Positions 1 through 6,447 of a DNA stretch of 9,072 nucleotides are shown here, in pieces; within the stretch, counting starts at the first letter, position 1, and each line of letters starts with the position of its first letter. Location of the stretch: NCBI GenBank assembly GCA_003222935.1, contig QHXL01000314.1, positions 1 to 9,072 on the forward strand. Reading direction: 5' to 3'. This DNA is from Acidobacteriota bacterium (GTDB lineage: Bacteria > Acidobacteriota > Blastocatellia > Pyrinomonadales > Pyrinomonadaceae). Made by a program: the position numbers and the translations under genes. The notes under the pieces were generated by a model. It worked only from the letters and a program-made list of their open reading frames with translations. It was not told the origin of the DNA and made no database searches.

Positions 1-2198
1 TTATAGCCTTTACCGAACAAGGCATAGGTAGAAGGAGCGCCGGCGACGGTACCCGGTTTGAACAAGTTGCCAACGCCGGACTCTCCGTAGAGACCTTCAT
101 AGGAAACCTGAGCGAAGGTGTCGTTCAGAGCTTCGACCGGAAGCTGTACTTCCCAGCGAAGTCCGAAGTTAAGGGTCAAGTTCGGACGAATTCTCCAGCT
201 GTCCTGACCGTAGATTCCATACTCTTTCTGTGCAGCACGGCTCTCGAGATCGCCTAAGTATGTGTACTTGAGCGTATCTTCGCTGAGACGAGCATTGGCG
301 TTCACCGCGTTAAGGCGACCGGCCAAAACGTAGTAGAGCTGCGAAGCATTCGCTTGTTGAGTTGCAGCCAGTGAACTGAATGCGTTCGTTCCAGCCGGGT
401 CGAGCGTTGCGCTGGTCGCGAATGAGATCGCGGGGACAGCAGTAACACCCTGGTTCCAATACGTGATCCTGGTGAAGTTTCCACCAAAGTTCAACGAGTG
501 GTTGCCCTTGCTCCAGGTTATGTTGTCATTGAACTGACGAACCGGAGTATGACGACGGCTCGGTGCGTTGGTGACAGTGGCACTGTTAATAGTAAATCCA
601 CCGGAAGCGAAAGAATTGATACCAAGACTGTAGCCACCCTGGTTCTGGAATTGCCCTGCGTTAACCTGAGCAAAGAACAAGCTCGTGCCACCCAGGATTC
701 CATAACGCATTTCATTGACGACGTTTTGGTTGATGGTCCAACGCCAGGCAGTTGAATTCGAGAAACGATTCGAATCCTGACTTCCGTAGTTTGGAAAATT
801 CGGAAATGCCGGATCCACACTGTTCAAGAAGTCGACACTGGAACGGAACTGTTGATAGTTCCAGATATTCTCCAAGTGATGATTCTTGCCAAGGTTGAAG
901 TCAAATCTAACTGTGGGGAACTTACGAACCTGTCCACCTACGTTCGTAAACGAAACCTGCTGCACGTTCGGATCGCCTGTGTCCTTGATGACGAGTCCGT
1001 TTACTGAACTGCGAATATTGTTCAGCAAACCGGCGACGGTCGGATCAGGAGTAGCGAATGCCAGACCGGCACGTTGCGCCGCTGCATAAACATTCGTGGA
1101 ACAAATCCTGGTTGAGCCAGAACCCGAGCAAGTAGTGTCTGAGTTGCCTGGTTCAAAAGAGCTTGAGAGGAAACGGAAGATACCGTTCTGAGCTTGCGTG
1201 CTCAGGATGTTTTTGGTGCGGGACGTTTTTTCCGGCAAGCGATACTCTTCGTAGTTAACAAAGAAGAACGCTTTATCTTTACCGTTGAAGATACCAGGGA
1301 ACCGAATTGGACCACCAAACTTGCCACCGGGCTGATTCAAAAGAATCCTGGCCTGCGGCGCTTTGTGGGTTACCGGATCTGGAGCCAGGTCCCGATTATT
1401 GAACCAGTAGTTCGCATTGAGTGCAGGGTTGCGGTGATACCAGTAGACACCACCGTGATAGTCATTCGATCCGCCCTGTGTTACGAACTTGATTTGCACG
1501 GCGCCCTCTGAAGAGCTTTCCGCGCCTGGGGTTGAAGTTGAAACTGTCACTTCACTGATCGCATCTGTTCGGGGGCGAACATACGTGAAGAACCCGTCGT
1601 TTGATTTGAGCAGGTTGTCTTGCACGTTGATGCCGTCGATCGTGATGTTGAGCGCGCCCTTGGGCAATCCATTAACGGAGGACTGGCGTGGCCGGCCAAC
1701 CGTCGTGGTGCCCGGCATTGCCAACACCAGGTCAAGCGCATCGCGTGAAGCGGTAGGTAAATCTGTGATCTGACGACCAGTGAGTGTCGTACCGACCGTG
1801 GCAGTTTGCGTTTGCAGCAACTCACCACCGCCGACTACGGTCACGCTCTCGTTCGCAGATCCAATTTCAAGTCCTATGCTAATACTCGAAGGCTTGCCTA
1901 CGTCGATTTTAATATCAGTGACGACGGCTTGTTTGAAGCCCGCCGCATTAATTGTGGCTATATAGACTCCAGAAACTAATGAAGGGACATTGAAAGTTCC
2001 TTCACCGCTGGTCTGGGTAGTGTTTTCCTGATTGGTGCCGACGTTTTTAACAACAACCGTCGCACCTGCCACTACCGCTCCCTTCGGGTCAACCACTGTC
2101 CCCGATAAAGAGCCAGTACTTCCCTGGCCGAACGCGATAACACTGCTTACGGCGAGAGTCAGGAGTACCAGAAAATACATCTGTAAACCTTTTCTCAT
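1..2198 (-). CDS. TonB-dependent receptor, Oar-like, N-terminal part (cut by window edge)
   Basis: Reading the minus strand from ATG at 2198 gives 732 codons with no stop before the window edge, so the C-terminal part of the barrel is missing. Residues 1-25 look like a signal peptide (basic MRKG start, hydrophobic stretch, then AFGQ). Residues about 29-110 match a carboxypeptidase-regulatory-like beta-sandwich (GSLSGTVVDPKGAVVAGATV). Residues about 130-245 resemble a plug domain (QITDLPTASRDALDLVLAMPG, then ITIDGINVQDN and EVTVSTSTPGAE). The rest is barrel-like, rich in Asn, aromatic and Gly residues, including YGQDSWRIRPNLTLNFGLRW. Proteins of this type sit in the outer membrane and are numerous in Acidobacteriota; many are thought to import oligosaccharides or other large substrates. 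The substrate here cannot be read. The start is supported by a GGAGG ribosome-binding site (2207-2211 on the complement) 8 nt upstream. The family is usually about 1000-1200 residues. Confidence 0.93.
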   Translation of the reverse strand, partial: MRKGLQMYFLVLLTLAVSSVIAFGQGSTGSLSGTVVDPKGAVVAGATVVVKNVGTNQENTTQTSGEGTFNVPSLVSGVYIATINAAGFKQAVVTDIKIDVGKPSSISIGLEIGSANESVTVVGGGELLQTQTATVGTTLTGRQITDLPTASRDALDLVLAMPGTTTVGRPRQSSVNGLPKGALNITIDGINVQDNLLKSNDGFFTYVRPRTDAISEVTVSTSTPGAESSSEGAVQIKFVTQGGSNDYHGGVYWYHRNPALNANYWFNNRDLAPDPVTHKAPQARILLNQPGGKFGGPIRFPGIFNGKDKAFFFVNYEEYRLPEKTSRTKNILSTQAQNGIFRFLSSSFEPGNSDTTCSGSGSTRICSTNVYAAAQRAGLAFATPDPTVAGLLNNIRSSVNGLVIKDTGDPNVQQVSFTNVGGQVRKFPTVRFDFNLGKNHHLENIWNYQQFRSSVDFLNSVDPAFPNFPNYGSQDSNRFSNSTAWRWTINQNVVNEMRYGILGGTSLFFAQVNAGQFQNQGGYSLGINSFASGGFTINSATVTNAPSRRHTPVRQFNDNITWSKGNHSLNFGGNFTRITYWNQGVTAVPAISFATSATLDPAGTNAFSSLAATQQANASQLYYVLAGRLNAVNANARLSEDTLKYTYLGDLESRAAQKEYGIYGQDSWRIRPNLTLNFGLRWEVQLPVEALNDTFAQVSYEGLYGESGVGNLFKPGTVAGAPSTYALFGKGY

Positions 2199-2525
2199 CA
2201 CGTAATCCTCCAAAATGGTTTTAGACCTTACTCGTCGTGAATCTAGGCTTCTCGACACGAGTAAACTTGATTGAAGAACCGAGCAAACTACTTTTTCAGG
2301 TAAGATTTGGACTGCCCGTGAACTAAAACGGGCGTTGTGTGCTGCCTAACGAAGCAAATACTGAGCCAGCAGGGCGGTCATTCCAAAGTCAGGGATTTAT
2401 CCATGCTTCCGTACATTGAACCAAGAAGTTGATTTCATTTTCTGGATTTCTATTCAAATAATTGAACCGGGAGACTGGATAATGGGCAAATTGGTAAGAA
2501 ATTGGTCAGGTCATGGCAGCCGAAG
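2199..2525. other. Intergenic region upstream of the receptor gene
   Basis: This 327-bp gap lies between the methyltransferase stop codon and the receptor start codon, both on the minus strand. I see no credible ORF in it. It should hold the receptor promoter and any terminator of the upstream operon, but I found no convincing -35/-10 pair. The receptor's ribosome-binding site is at 2207-2211, and a short inverted repeat is at 2314-2333. Confidence 0.6.
2314..2333 (-). repeat. Short inverted repeat (GCCCGT / ACGGGC) upstream of the receptor gene
   Basis: Two perfectly complementary 6-nt arms (2314-2319 and 2328-2333) flank an 8-nt loop. In minus-strand RNA this hairpin would lie about 115 nt upstream of the receptor start and about 190 nt past the methyltransferase stop. 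Neither side has a T-run, so it is not a typical intrinsic terminator. It could be a leader structure or chance. Confidence 0.35.
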
Positions 2526-3110
2526 TCATTTCACCACTTCGAACTCAAACCACAACTCTTTGCCTCGCATTATTGTTGAAAGATAAAACTCCCAGAATTT
2601 TCGGGTGAAGCGAAATGCCGGCCATCGCTGATCAAGATTTACCAGGAATTCAACGCCCAAACCTCTCCAAAGATTTGCCAGGCTCACGTAGGTTTTTCGT
2701 GGACGTAGTTCGGCGTCAGTATAAAAAGGAAAGGGAGTTTCCTTAGGAACAAAACAAGTAAACGAGTAGCTGTTGAAGTGATTCTTGTGAGTGGGATCGG
2801 TTGCCCAATCAGGATTCGAATAATGTGGCGTGACTATCTTTAATCGTCCACCTGGCTTTGTGATTCGATGAAGCTCTACGACAAACGCCATCACGTCCGG
2901 CACATGCTCAATCACGTGACGACAAATGATCTCATCAAACTGATCATCCGCGAAGGGATAAGGAAAGACGCCAAGATCATGAATGACGTCGGCATGACTG
3001 CGAGGATTCGCATCAATGCCGATAGCGCCAGGAAACTTATTCTGACCACAGCCTACGTCGAGAATTGATCTTGAATTGTTGGAAGAAGAAGTTTGTGACG
3101 CTTCCATCAT
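2526..3110 (-). CDS. Class I SAM-dependent methyltransferase (Methyltransf_11-like)
   Basis: This 194-residue protein has the sequence signals of a Rossmann-fold methyltransferase: motif I DVGCGQNK (18-25), an acidic residue ending the second strand (IGID, D33), the motif ICRHVIEHVPD (62-72), and the post-core motif KPGGRLKIVTPH (84-95). A PTHKNHF stretch (105-111) follows and is probably in the active-site region. The family transfers a methyl group from S-adenosylmethionine; small free-standing members often act on sugars, lipids or small molecules, and the substrate here is unknown. It is predicted cytoplasmic, with no signal peptide or membrane segment. The start is a tandem ATG-ATG only 4 nt after the stop codon of the DUF512 gene, and no Shine-Dalgarno sequence is visible, so translation may be coupled to the upstream gene. 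Either Met could be the true start. Confidence 0.9.
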   Translation of the reverse strand: MMEASQTSSSNNSRSILDVGCGQNKFPGAIGIDANPRSHADVIHDLGVFPYPFADDQFDEIICRHVIEHVPDVMAFVVELHRITKPGGRLKIVTPHYSNPDWATDPTHKNHFNSYSFTCFVPKETPFPFYTDAELRPRKTYVSLANLWRGLGVEFLVNLDQRWPAFRFTRKFWEFYLSTIMRGKELWFEFEVVK

Positions 3111-3114
3111 GCGA

Positions 3115-4461
3115 CTAGTTTGCGTTCATGATTAACGCTGCGAGTTCATTTAGATTGACGGCATGAACCGGGACACCCAATGCTTTTTCTACTTCAGTCA
3201 ACGTCATTCCATCGAGCATGATTGCTTCGTCGCTCTTCAACATCTGTCGCGGTATCAGAACAAACTCGCCGTTGATTTGATTGCGAGCAGCTACCAGGTC
3301 TCTTCCTGTAACAAGACCTGCGACCGAAACGTCTCCACCAAAATAATTGTTCGTCACAGCAGCTACATTCAGGCGTGTGCCGTATGTTTTATTCAGGCTC
3401 TCAATAGCGGTTGTCAAAACCGGGGCGAAGAGCGTTCCCGTAAAAACCGTTCCGGGTTTTTTGTTTAAATGGTCCACACCTTTACGAGTCAGCTGCTTTT
3501 TTAGCCTGGCAAACTCTTCATGGAAAGCGCGCACCATTCCGACCCCATCTTCAATTTGAGGATAAGCACCGTAATGCGATCGCCGTGGGATAGTGCGTCC
3601 CGCCTTTAGATAGATCTCATCACCAAGCAACGCGAAGTTAGTGCCGAGTTGCGAGTTCAGATCCTTTTGCACCGGGGTCAACTGATCGATCAAGTCGCGA
3701 CAGAACTCCGGCGTGACCGCCGTCAACCTGGAATCCATGTTGTATTGAGTTAGACCAAGAGGCACGATCGCGACACTTGTTATCCGCGGATACTCGGCGG
3801 CCAGGTCAGCGATTGTTTTTAACAGGACCGCACCATCGTTGATCGTCGGACACAACACAACTTGTGCGTGCACTTCGATGTCGGCATCAAGCAACGTCTT
3901 CAACTTTTTTGAAATGTCTGCGCGTTCCTTATCAATACCAAGCAGGTATGCGCGCACATCAAGGTCTGTCGCATGAACTGAAACATACTGAGGCGACAAC
4001 CGTTGTTCGACGATACGTTTCATTTCGTCGTCAGTGAGTGAAGTCAACGTTGTGTAGTTGCCATACAGAAACGACAGCCGCACGTCTTCGTCTTTGATAA
4101 AGAGGGAAGGCCTGGCGTCCGAGGGATTGCCGTTACAGAAACAGAAGATGCATTCGTTCGCGCATTGTCGAGGGACGATGGCTTCGAACGAGAAACCGAA
4201 ATCTTCATGCTCGGCCCGTTCAAGTTCCACTTCCCAATCTTCGCCACTCTTCTTGCGAACTTCGAGTACCAGATCAGTTTCACCGGCCGTGTGAAAGCGG
4301 AAGTCGAGATAGTCTCGAACCGTTCTGCCGTTGACCTTAATTATTCGATCGCCTGGCTCGATCTCCATCTCGGCGCCAAGACTGTCAGGGGCCACCTCTG
4401 ATATTTCGACACCGCGCCTGCGAATATTGGTAACAGCTGGAGTAACTGCAAACTCGTACAT
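3115..4461 (-). CDS. DUF512 family protein with PDZ and radical-SAM-like regions
   Basis: This 448-residue protein has the order seen in DUF512 proteins. A PDZ-like domain comes first (about 10-70, with IEPGDRIIKVNGR). Next is a radical-SAM-like segment with CX3CX2C (C100, C104, C107), then the strongly conserved KDEDVRLSFLYGNYTTLTSL (123-142) and VSVHATD. The C-terminal DUF512 region follows, including LGDEIYLKAGR, YPQIEDGVGM, VAGLVTGRDL, FVLIPRQML and LDGMTLTEVEKALG. Three cysteines in this spacing suggest a 4Fe-4S cluster; the reaction is not established. After C107 the sequence is FCNGNP, where I recall FIDQxP in most relatives, and it adds a fourth cysteine (C109). It heads a probable two-gene operon with the methyltransferase. 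The start has no strong ribosome-binding site: an AGGTGG lies about 15 nt upstream. A candidate extended -10 promoter lies at 4534-4542. Confidence 0.92.
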   Translation of the reverse strand: MYEFAVTPAVTNIRRRGVEISEVAPDSLGAEMEIEPGDRIIKVNGRTVRDYLDFRFHTAGETDLVLEVRKKSGEDWEVELERAEHEDFGFSFEAIVPRQCANECIFCFCNGNPSDARPSLFIKDEDVRLSFLYGNYTTLTSLTDDEMKRIVEQRLSPQYVSVHATDLDVRAYLLGIDKERADISKKLKTLLDADIEVHAQVVLCPTINDGAVLLKTIADLAAEYPRITSVAIVPLGLTQYNMDSRLTAVTPEFCRDLIDQLTPVQKDLNSQLGTNFALLGDEIYLKAGRTIPRRSHYGAYPQIEDGVGMVRAFHEEFARLKKQLTRKGVDHLNKKPGTVFTGTLFAPVLTTAIESLNKTYGTRLNVAAVTNNYFGGDVSVAGLVTGRDLVAARNQINGEFVLIPRQMLKSDEAIMLDGMTLTEVEKALGVPVHAVNLNELAALIMNAN

Positions 4462-4533
4462 AACGTCTACTACAAACCACCTAGTCTTATTTGTTGTCCA
4501 CTGTGAGGACTCGCCCTCATCGGTGAACCTCTC

Positions 4534-4542
4534 ACTATACCA
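4534..4542 (-). promoter_or_regulatory. Candidate extended -10 promoter for the DUF512 gene
   Basis: On the minus strand this reads TGGTATAGT, an extended -10 (TGN) joined to a hexamer matching TATAAT at five of six positions. It lies about 73 nt upstream of the start codon at 4461. No good -35 box is seen at standard spacing, which extended -10 promoters can tolerate. This is pattern-based only. Confidence 0.4.
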
Positions 4543-4570
4543 GACGCCTAACGGCTCAAGTAAGCGGGCG

Positions 4571-4598
4571 ATGTCCCGAATGTCCGAGAAATGTCCGA
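4571..4598 (+). repeat. Three short direct repeats based on ATGTCC
   Basis: ATGTCCCG (4571-4578), ATGTCCGA (4580-4587) and ATGTCCGA (4591-4598) occur at 9- and 11-nt steps. The last copy lies inside the left arm of the long inverted repeat, and its reverse complement TCGGACAT recurs in the right arm (4655-4662). The near-helical spacing would suit a protein-binding array, but this is unproven. Confidence 0.45.
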
Positions 4599-4664
4599 CG
4601 AACTTTAGTTTGTCGTCGAGCCTGGTTATCGAACGATCGACAAACTAAAGTTTATCGGACATTT
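4589..4664. repeat. Long imperfect inverted repeat (27-nt arms, 22-nt loop)
   Basis: The left arm is 4589-4615 and the right arm 4638-4664. Of 27 paired positions, 25 are Watson-Crick; 4599/4654 is a C-A mismatch and 4600/4653 would be a G-U wobble in RNA. The core of each arm is AACTTTAGTTTGTCG or its complement. It lies between the two divergent candidate promoters. No open reading frame or target-site duplication supports a full transposon. It could be a dispersed palindromic element (MITE or REP type), a shared operator, or an RNA hairpin. Confidence 0.8.
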
Positions 4665-4757
4665 TGCGGGAAGTTTCCCGGTATTGGGGGTTTTTATCCT
4701 CTTAAGTCGTAGTTAAAACCGTTGCTCGAGGGCTCTTAAGGTTCGCAGGTAATCGTG

Positions 4758-4763
4758 TATAAT
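4758..4763 (+). promoter_or_regulatory. Candidate -10 box for the TPR/polysaccharide-export gene
   Basis: A perfect TATAAT lies about 84 nt upstream of the ATG at 4847, implying a leader of roughly 75 nt. The position 17 nt upstream (CTTAAG, 4735-4740) is a poor -35 match, so the promoter may be weak, activator-dependent or recognised differently in this phylum. Confidence 0.4.
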
Positions 4764-4846
4764 CCGCGCCACAAAGTAACCGTCCAAGGCGCCGCAACAC
4801 GAGCTCTTACCGCGAAAGTCGGAATTTCAAGTCCCTGAATAAAATC

Positions 4847-5770
4847 ATGAAGAAAGCAATCTCAGTTACCCTTCTCTCCCTTTTGGTCGCTTGTTCTTCA
4901 GTAGAGTCTTTCGGGCAGTCTACGGATTCCCCAAAGCAGCCAGCTTCAAGCCCCCAATCTCGGAACAACCAGGAGACGCTATCTCAAAACACTCTACGGA
5001 GTGCGACTAATAGTTCCTCTGAAAAACCGGAACCCGGCGCAGTTCCTGATCCAAGCAGTGCTGCACAAAAGCACTACGACTCGGCGCTTGCTCTTTCAGA
5101 GGCAGGAAAACTCGATGAGGCAATCTCCGCCTTCAAACAATCTCTGAAGCTCAAACCTGAAGCCGCTCAAACCCACTTTAGCCTCGGAATGACTTACTCG
5201 AAGTCGAAGGCTTACAAAGAGGCTCTTGATTCATTCAAGAAGGCGGTGCGCTTTAGACCAGAATGGCCCGAAGCACATTTCCGACTCGGAGTAATGTCGT
5301 ACGTACTCGGTAAGAAAGCGCAATCGACCGAAGAGTATAAGAAGCTGGTCCAAACTAACTCGCCCCTGGCTGCTGTCCTTTATCGAATTATCAAAGACGA
5401 CTCGTTCTTCTCGGACGTTCTCCAAAACGTGGCGGCGAGTGATCCACTGGCCGTAGTACCTGCCGGTTCACCAGGATTAGAAACAGAAGCAAGTTCAAAT
5501 CACGCAAACGAACTGGCTGGCAAGTCAACCGAGAGTCCAGCTAACACAGCGGCATCAACAACTGTGGAACCGGTCGCTTCCGTGTCGACAAATATGACCG
5601 AGGTCTACAAAATTGGTATAGGCGATGTCCTTGACGTTCGTTTTTTGAATTCGGCGAACTCTGGGCGCTCAACGTTGTTCACCGTCGTCGGCGGTGGAGT
5701 AATTGATCTGCCTGTAGCGGGTGGTCCAATTTCAGTCGTGGGGCTTACGAACTCAAGCGGCGGGCGATAA
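4847..5770 (+). CDS. TPR protein with start of a polysaccharide-export domain (5' part of broken gene)
   Basis: This 307-residue frame starts with a probable lipoprotein signal (MKKAISVTLLSLLVAC, lipobox LVAC with C16). A Ser/Pro/Gln-rich linker follows, then about three TPR units (about 73-170, for example AQKHYDSALALSEAGKLDEA and HFSLGMTYSKSKAYKEALDS). After a low-complexity linker comes the start of a polysaccharide biosynthesis/export domain (YKIGIGDVLDVRFLN from 254, then GVIDLPVAGGPISVVGLT). Wza-like proteins with this domain form or gate the outer-membrane channel for exopolysaccharide; TPR units usually mediate protein contacts. The domain stops abruptly: the last residues NSSGGR do not fit the family, and the true continuation is in another frame. 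No Shine-Dalgarno sequence precedes the ATG, but the signal peptide supports this start. Confidence 0.85.
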   Translation: MKKAISVTLLSLLVACSSVESFGQSTDSPKQPASSPQSRNNQETLSQNTLRSATNSSSEKPEPGAVPDPSSAAQKHYDSALALSEAGKLDEAISAFKQSLKLKPEAAQTHFSLGMTYSKSKAYKEALDSFKKAVRFRPEWPEAHFRLGVMSYVLGKKAQSTEEYKKLVQTNSPLAAVLYRIIKDDSFFSDVLQNVAASDPLAVVPAGSPGLETEASSNHANELAGKSTESPANTAASTTVEPVASVSTNMTEVYKIGIGDVLDVRFLNSANSGRSTLFTVVGGGVIDLPVAGGPISVVGLTNSSGGR

Positions 5771-5823
5771 CTGATAACGCACAGATTTCCGTTGGGGTTC
5801 GTCAGTACGGAAGTCATTCGGTC

Positions 5824-6291
5824 GTGGTAAACGGACTCGTTGCTTCACCTGGTACACGGTTCCTGAGACGCGAGGCTGTTCCCCTCTATGTCGTTCTATC
5901 TGAATCGCAACTTCGTAACGACGCCGGTCGAGTGGCGATTATGAGAGGTGGTTCAACAGGTCAGACACTCGATGTCGCCAATTCCGCTGCTCTCAACACA
6001 CTCGTACTTACCGGTGACGTGATAACAGTTACAGAGCTACCTCAACAGTTCTATTACATCGCCGGGAAGATCACCTACCCGGGTCAGAAATACTTTCAAC
6101 CAAACCTTACTCTGCTACAGGCAATACTGGCTGCCGGCGGCGTTCGTAAGAGTGAAACGATAGTGGAGATTTCCAGGGATGGTGCGGAGGGACACCTGGT
6201 TACCACCCGCTTCAACCTCAAGCAGATCAAGTCCGGTGAGGTAGGTGATCCAAAACTGCAAGCCGGCGACCGCATCGAAGTGCTGAAGTAA
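5824..6291 (+). CDS. Polysaccharide-export/SLBB C-terminal part (3' part of broken gene)
   Basis: This frame encodes the rest of the export protein. From the GTG at 5824 it yields 155 residues: VNGLVASPGTRFLRREAVPL, an RVAIMRGGS strand, LTGDVITVTELPQQFYYIAG, then a second SLBB-like repeat (GKITYPGQKYFQPNLTLLQA, ILAAGGVRKSE), ending in LQAGDRIEVLK. SLBB units are periplasmic folds in Wza-type exporters. Family-like sequence extends upstream to about 5749 in the same frame, with no stop until 5704, so the GTG is only a formal start. A GGAAG at 5809-5813 could allow weak reinitiation. The piece has no signal peptide, so alone it could not reach the periplasm by the usual route. Best read as the second half of the gene starting at 4847. 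Confidence 0.75.
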   Translation: MVNGLVASPGTRFLRREAVPLYVVLSESQLRNDAGRVAIMRGGSTGQTLDVANSAALNTLVLTGDVITVTELPQQFYYIAGKITYPGQKYFQPNLTLLQAILAAGGVRKSETIVEISRDGAEGHLVTTRFNLKQIKSGEVGDPKLQAGDRIEVLK

Positions 6292-6311
6292 TTCTATTTC
6301 AAACAATTATC

Positions 6312-6337
6312 GTCAATCCCGACTAGTCGGGATTGAC
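6312..6337. terminator. Perfect 26-bp palindrome, candidate terminator hairpin
   Basis: The sequence GTCAATCCCGACTAG and its exact complement meet at ACTAGT with no spacer. As RNA it would fold into an 11-bp stem with a CTAG loop, 20 nt past the export-gene stop codon. That position suits a terminator, but no T-run follows on either strand, so a Rho-independent mechanism is uncertain. It could instead be an mRNA-stabilising hairpin, an operator for the downstream cluster, or a dispersed palindromic repeat. Confidence 0.5.
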
Positions 6338-6447
6338 AATGCCTCCCCCTGTTTGTTAGTTATTCCTGCGCGATCCGAACCAATCCGTTTCCAATCGATC
6401 AATAACTTTAGTTGTGCCAACTTTCTTAGCTAGAGAGTGCAAGTAAG

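Larger units (their letters stand above)
4462..4846. other. Divergent intergenic region with two candidate promoters and an inverted repeat
   Basis: This 385-bp stretch separates the leftward DUF512 gene from the rightward TPR/export gene. I see no credible coding sequence. It holds a candidate leftward promoter (4534-4542), three copies of an ATGTCC-based short repeat (4571-4598), a long imperfect inverted repeat (4589-4664), a small CGGGAA/TTCCCG inverted repeat (4667-4680) and a candidate rightward -10 box (4758-4763). Confidence 0.7.
4847..6291 (+). pseudogene. TPR/polysaccharide-export protein gene broken by a frameshift near 5749
   Basis: The two rightward reading frames at 4847-5770 and about 5749-6291 together make one TPR plus polysaccharide-export protein. 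The first frame ends in a non-homologous tail (NSSGGR, stop at 5768-5770). The second frame carries the expected continuation, ELKRRAITDNAQISVGVRQY, from 5749, well upstream of its first usable start. Joining GLT directly to ELKRR also leaves out about ten residues expected in the family, which fits a deletion of 3n+1 nt, about 31 nt if ten codons are missing. It may be a real inactivation or an assembly error. Confidence 0.65.

Noticed and set aside
518..820. A 100-codon minus-strand ORF inside the first gene
   Set aside because: It overlaps the receptor frame, which is open over all of 1-2198 and has clear family motifs; this ORF shows none. The same applies to other ORFs of 60-105 codons in 302-1965.
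2453..2466. TTCAA-TTGAA inverted repeat upstream of the receptor gene
   Set aside because: Five-nt AT-rich arms are expected by chance in a region of this size.
4331..4648. A 105-codon plus-strand ORF spanning the DUF512 start and the divergent region
   Set aside because: It is antisense to the DUF512 coding region, has no recognisable domain, and its end lies inside the inverted repeat.
4667..4690. CGGGAA/TTCCCG hairpin followed by a G-run and T-run as an intrinsic terminator
   Set aside because: The stem is only 5-6 bp, the T-run is about 10 nt too far away, and no plus-strand gene lies upstream to be terminated.
5735..5770. Programmed -1 frameshifting in the export gene
   Set aside because: The overlap between frames (5707-5770) would permit it, but there is no good slippery heptamer and a slip would still leave about ten conserved residues missing, so a deletion fits better.
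6404..6413. AACTTTAGTT upstream of the four-helix gene, identical to the core of the long inverted repeat
   Set aside because: Only 10 nt match, there is no inverted partner nearby, and the match is AT-rich enough to be chance.
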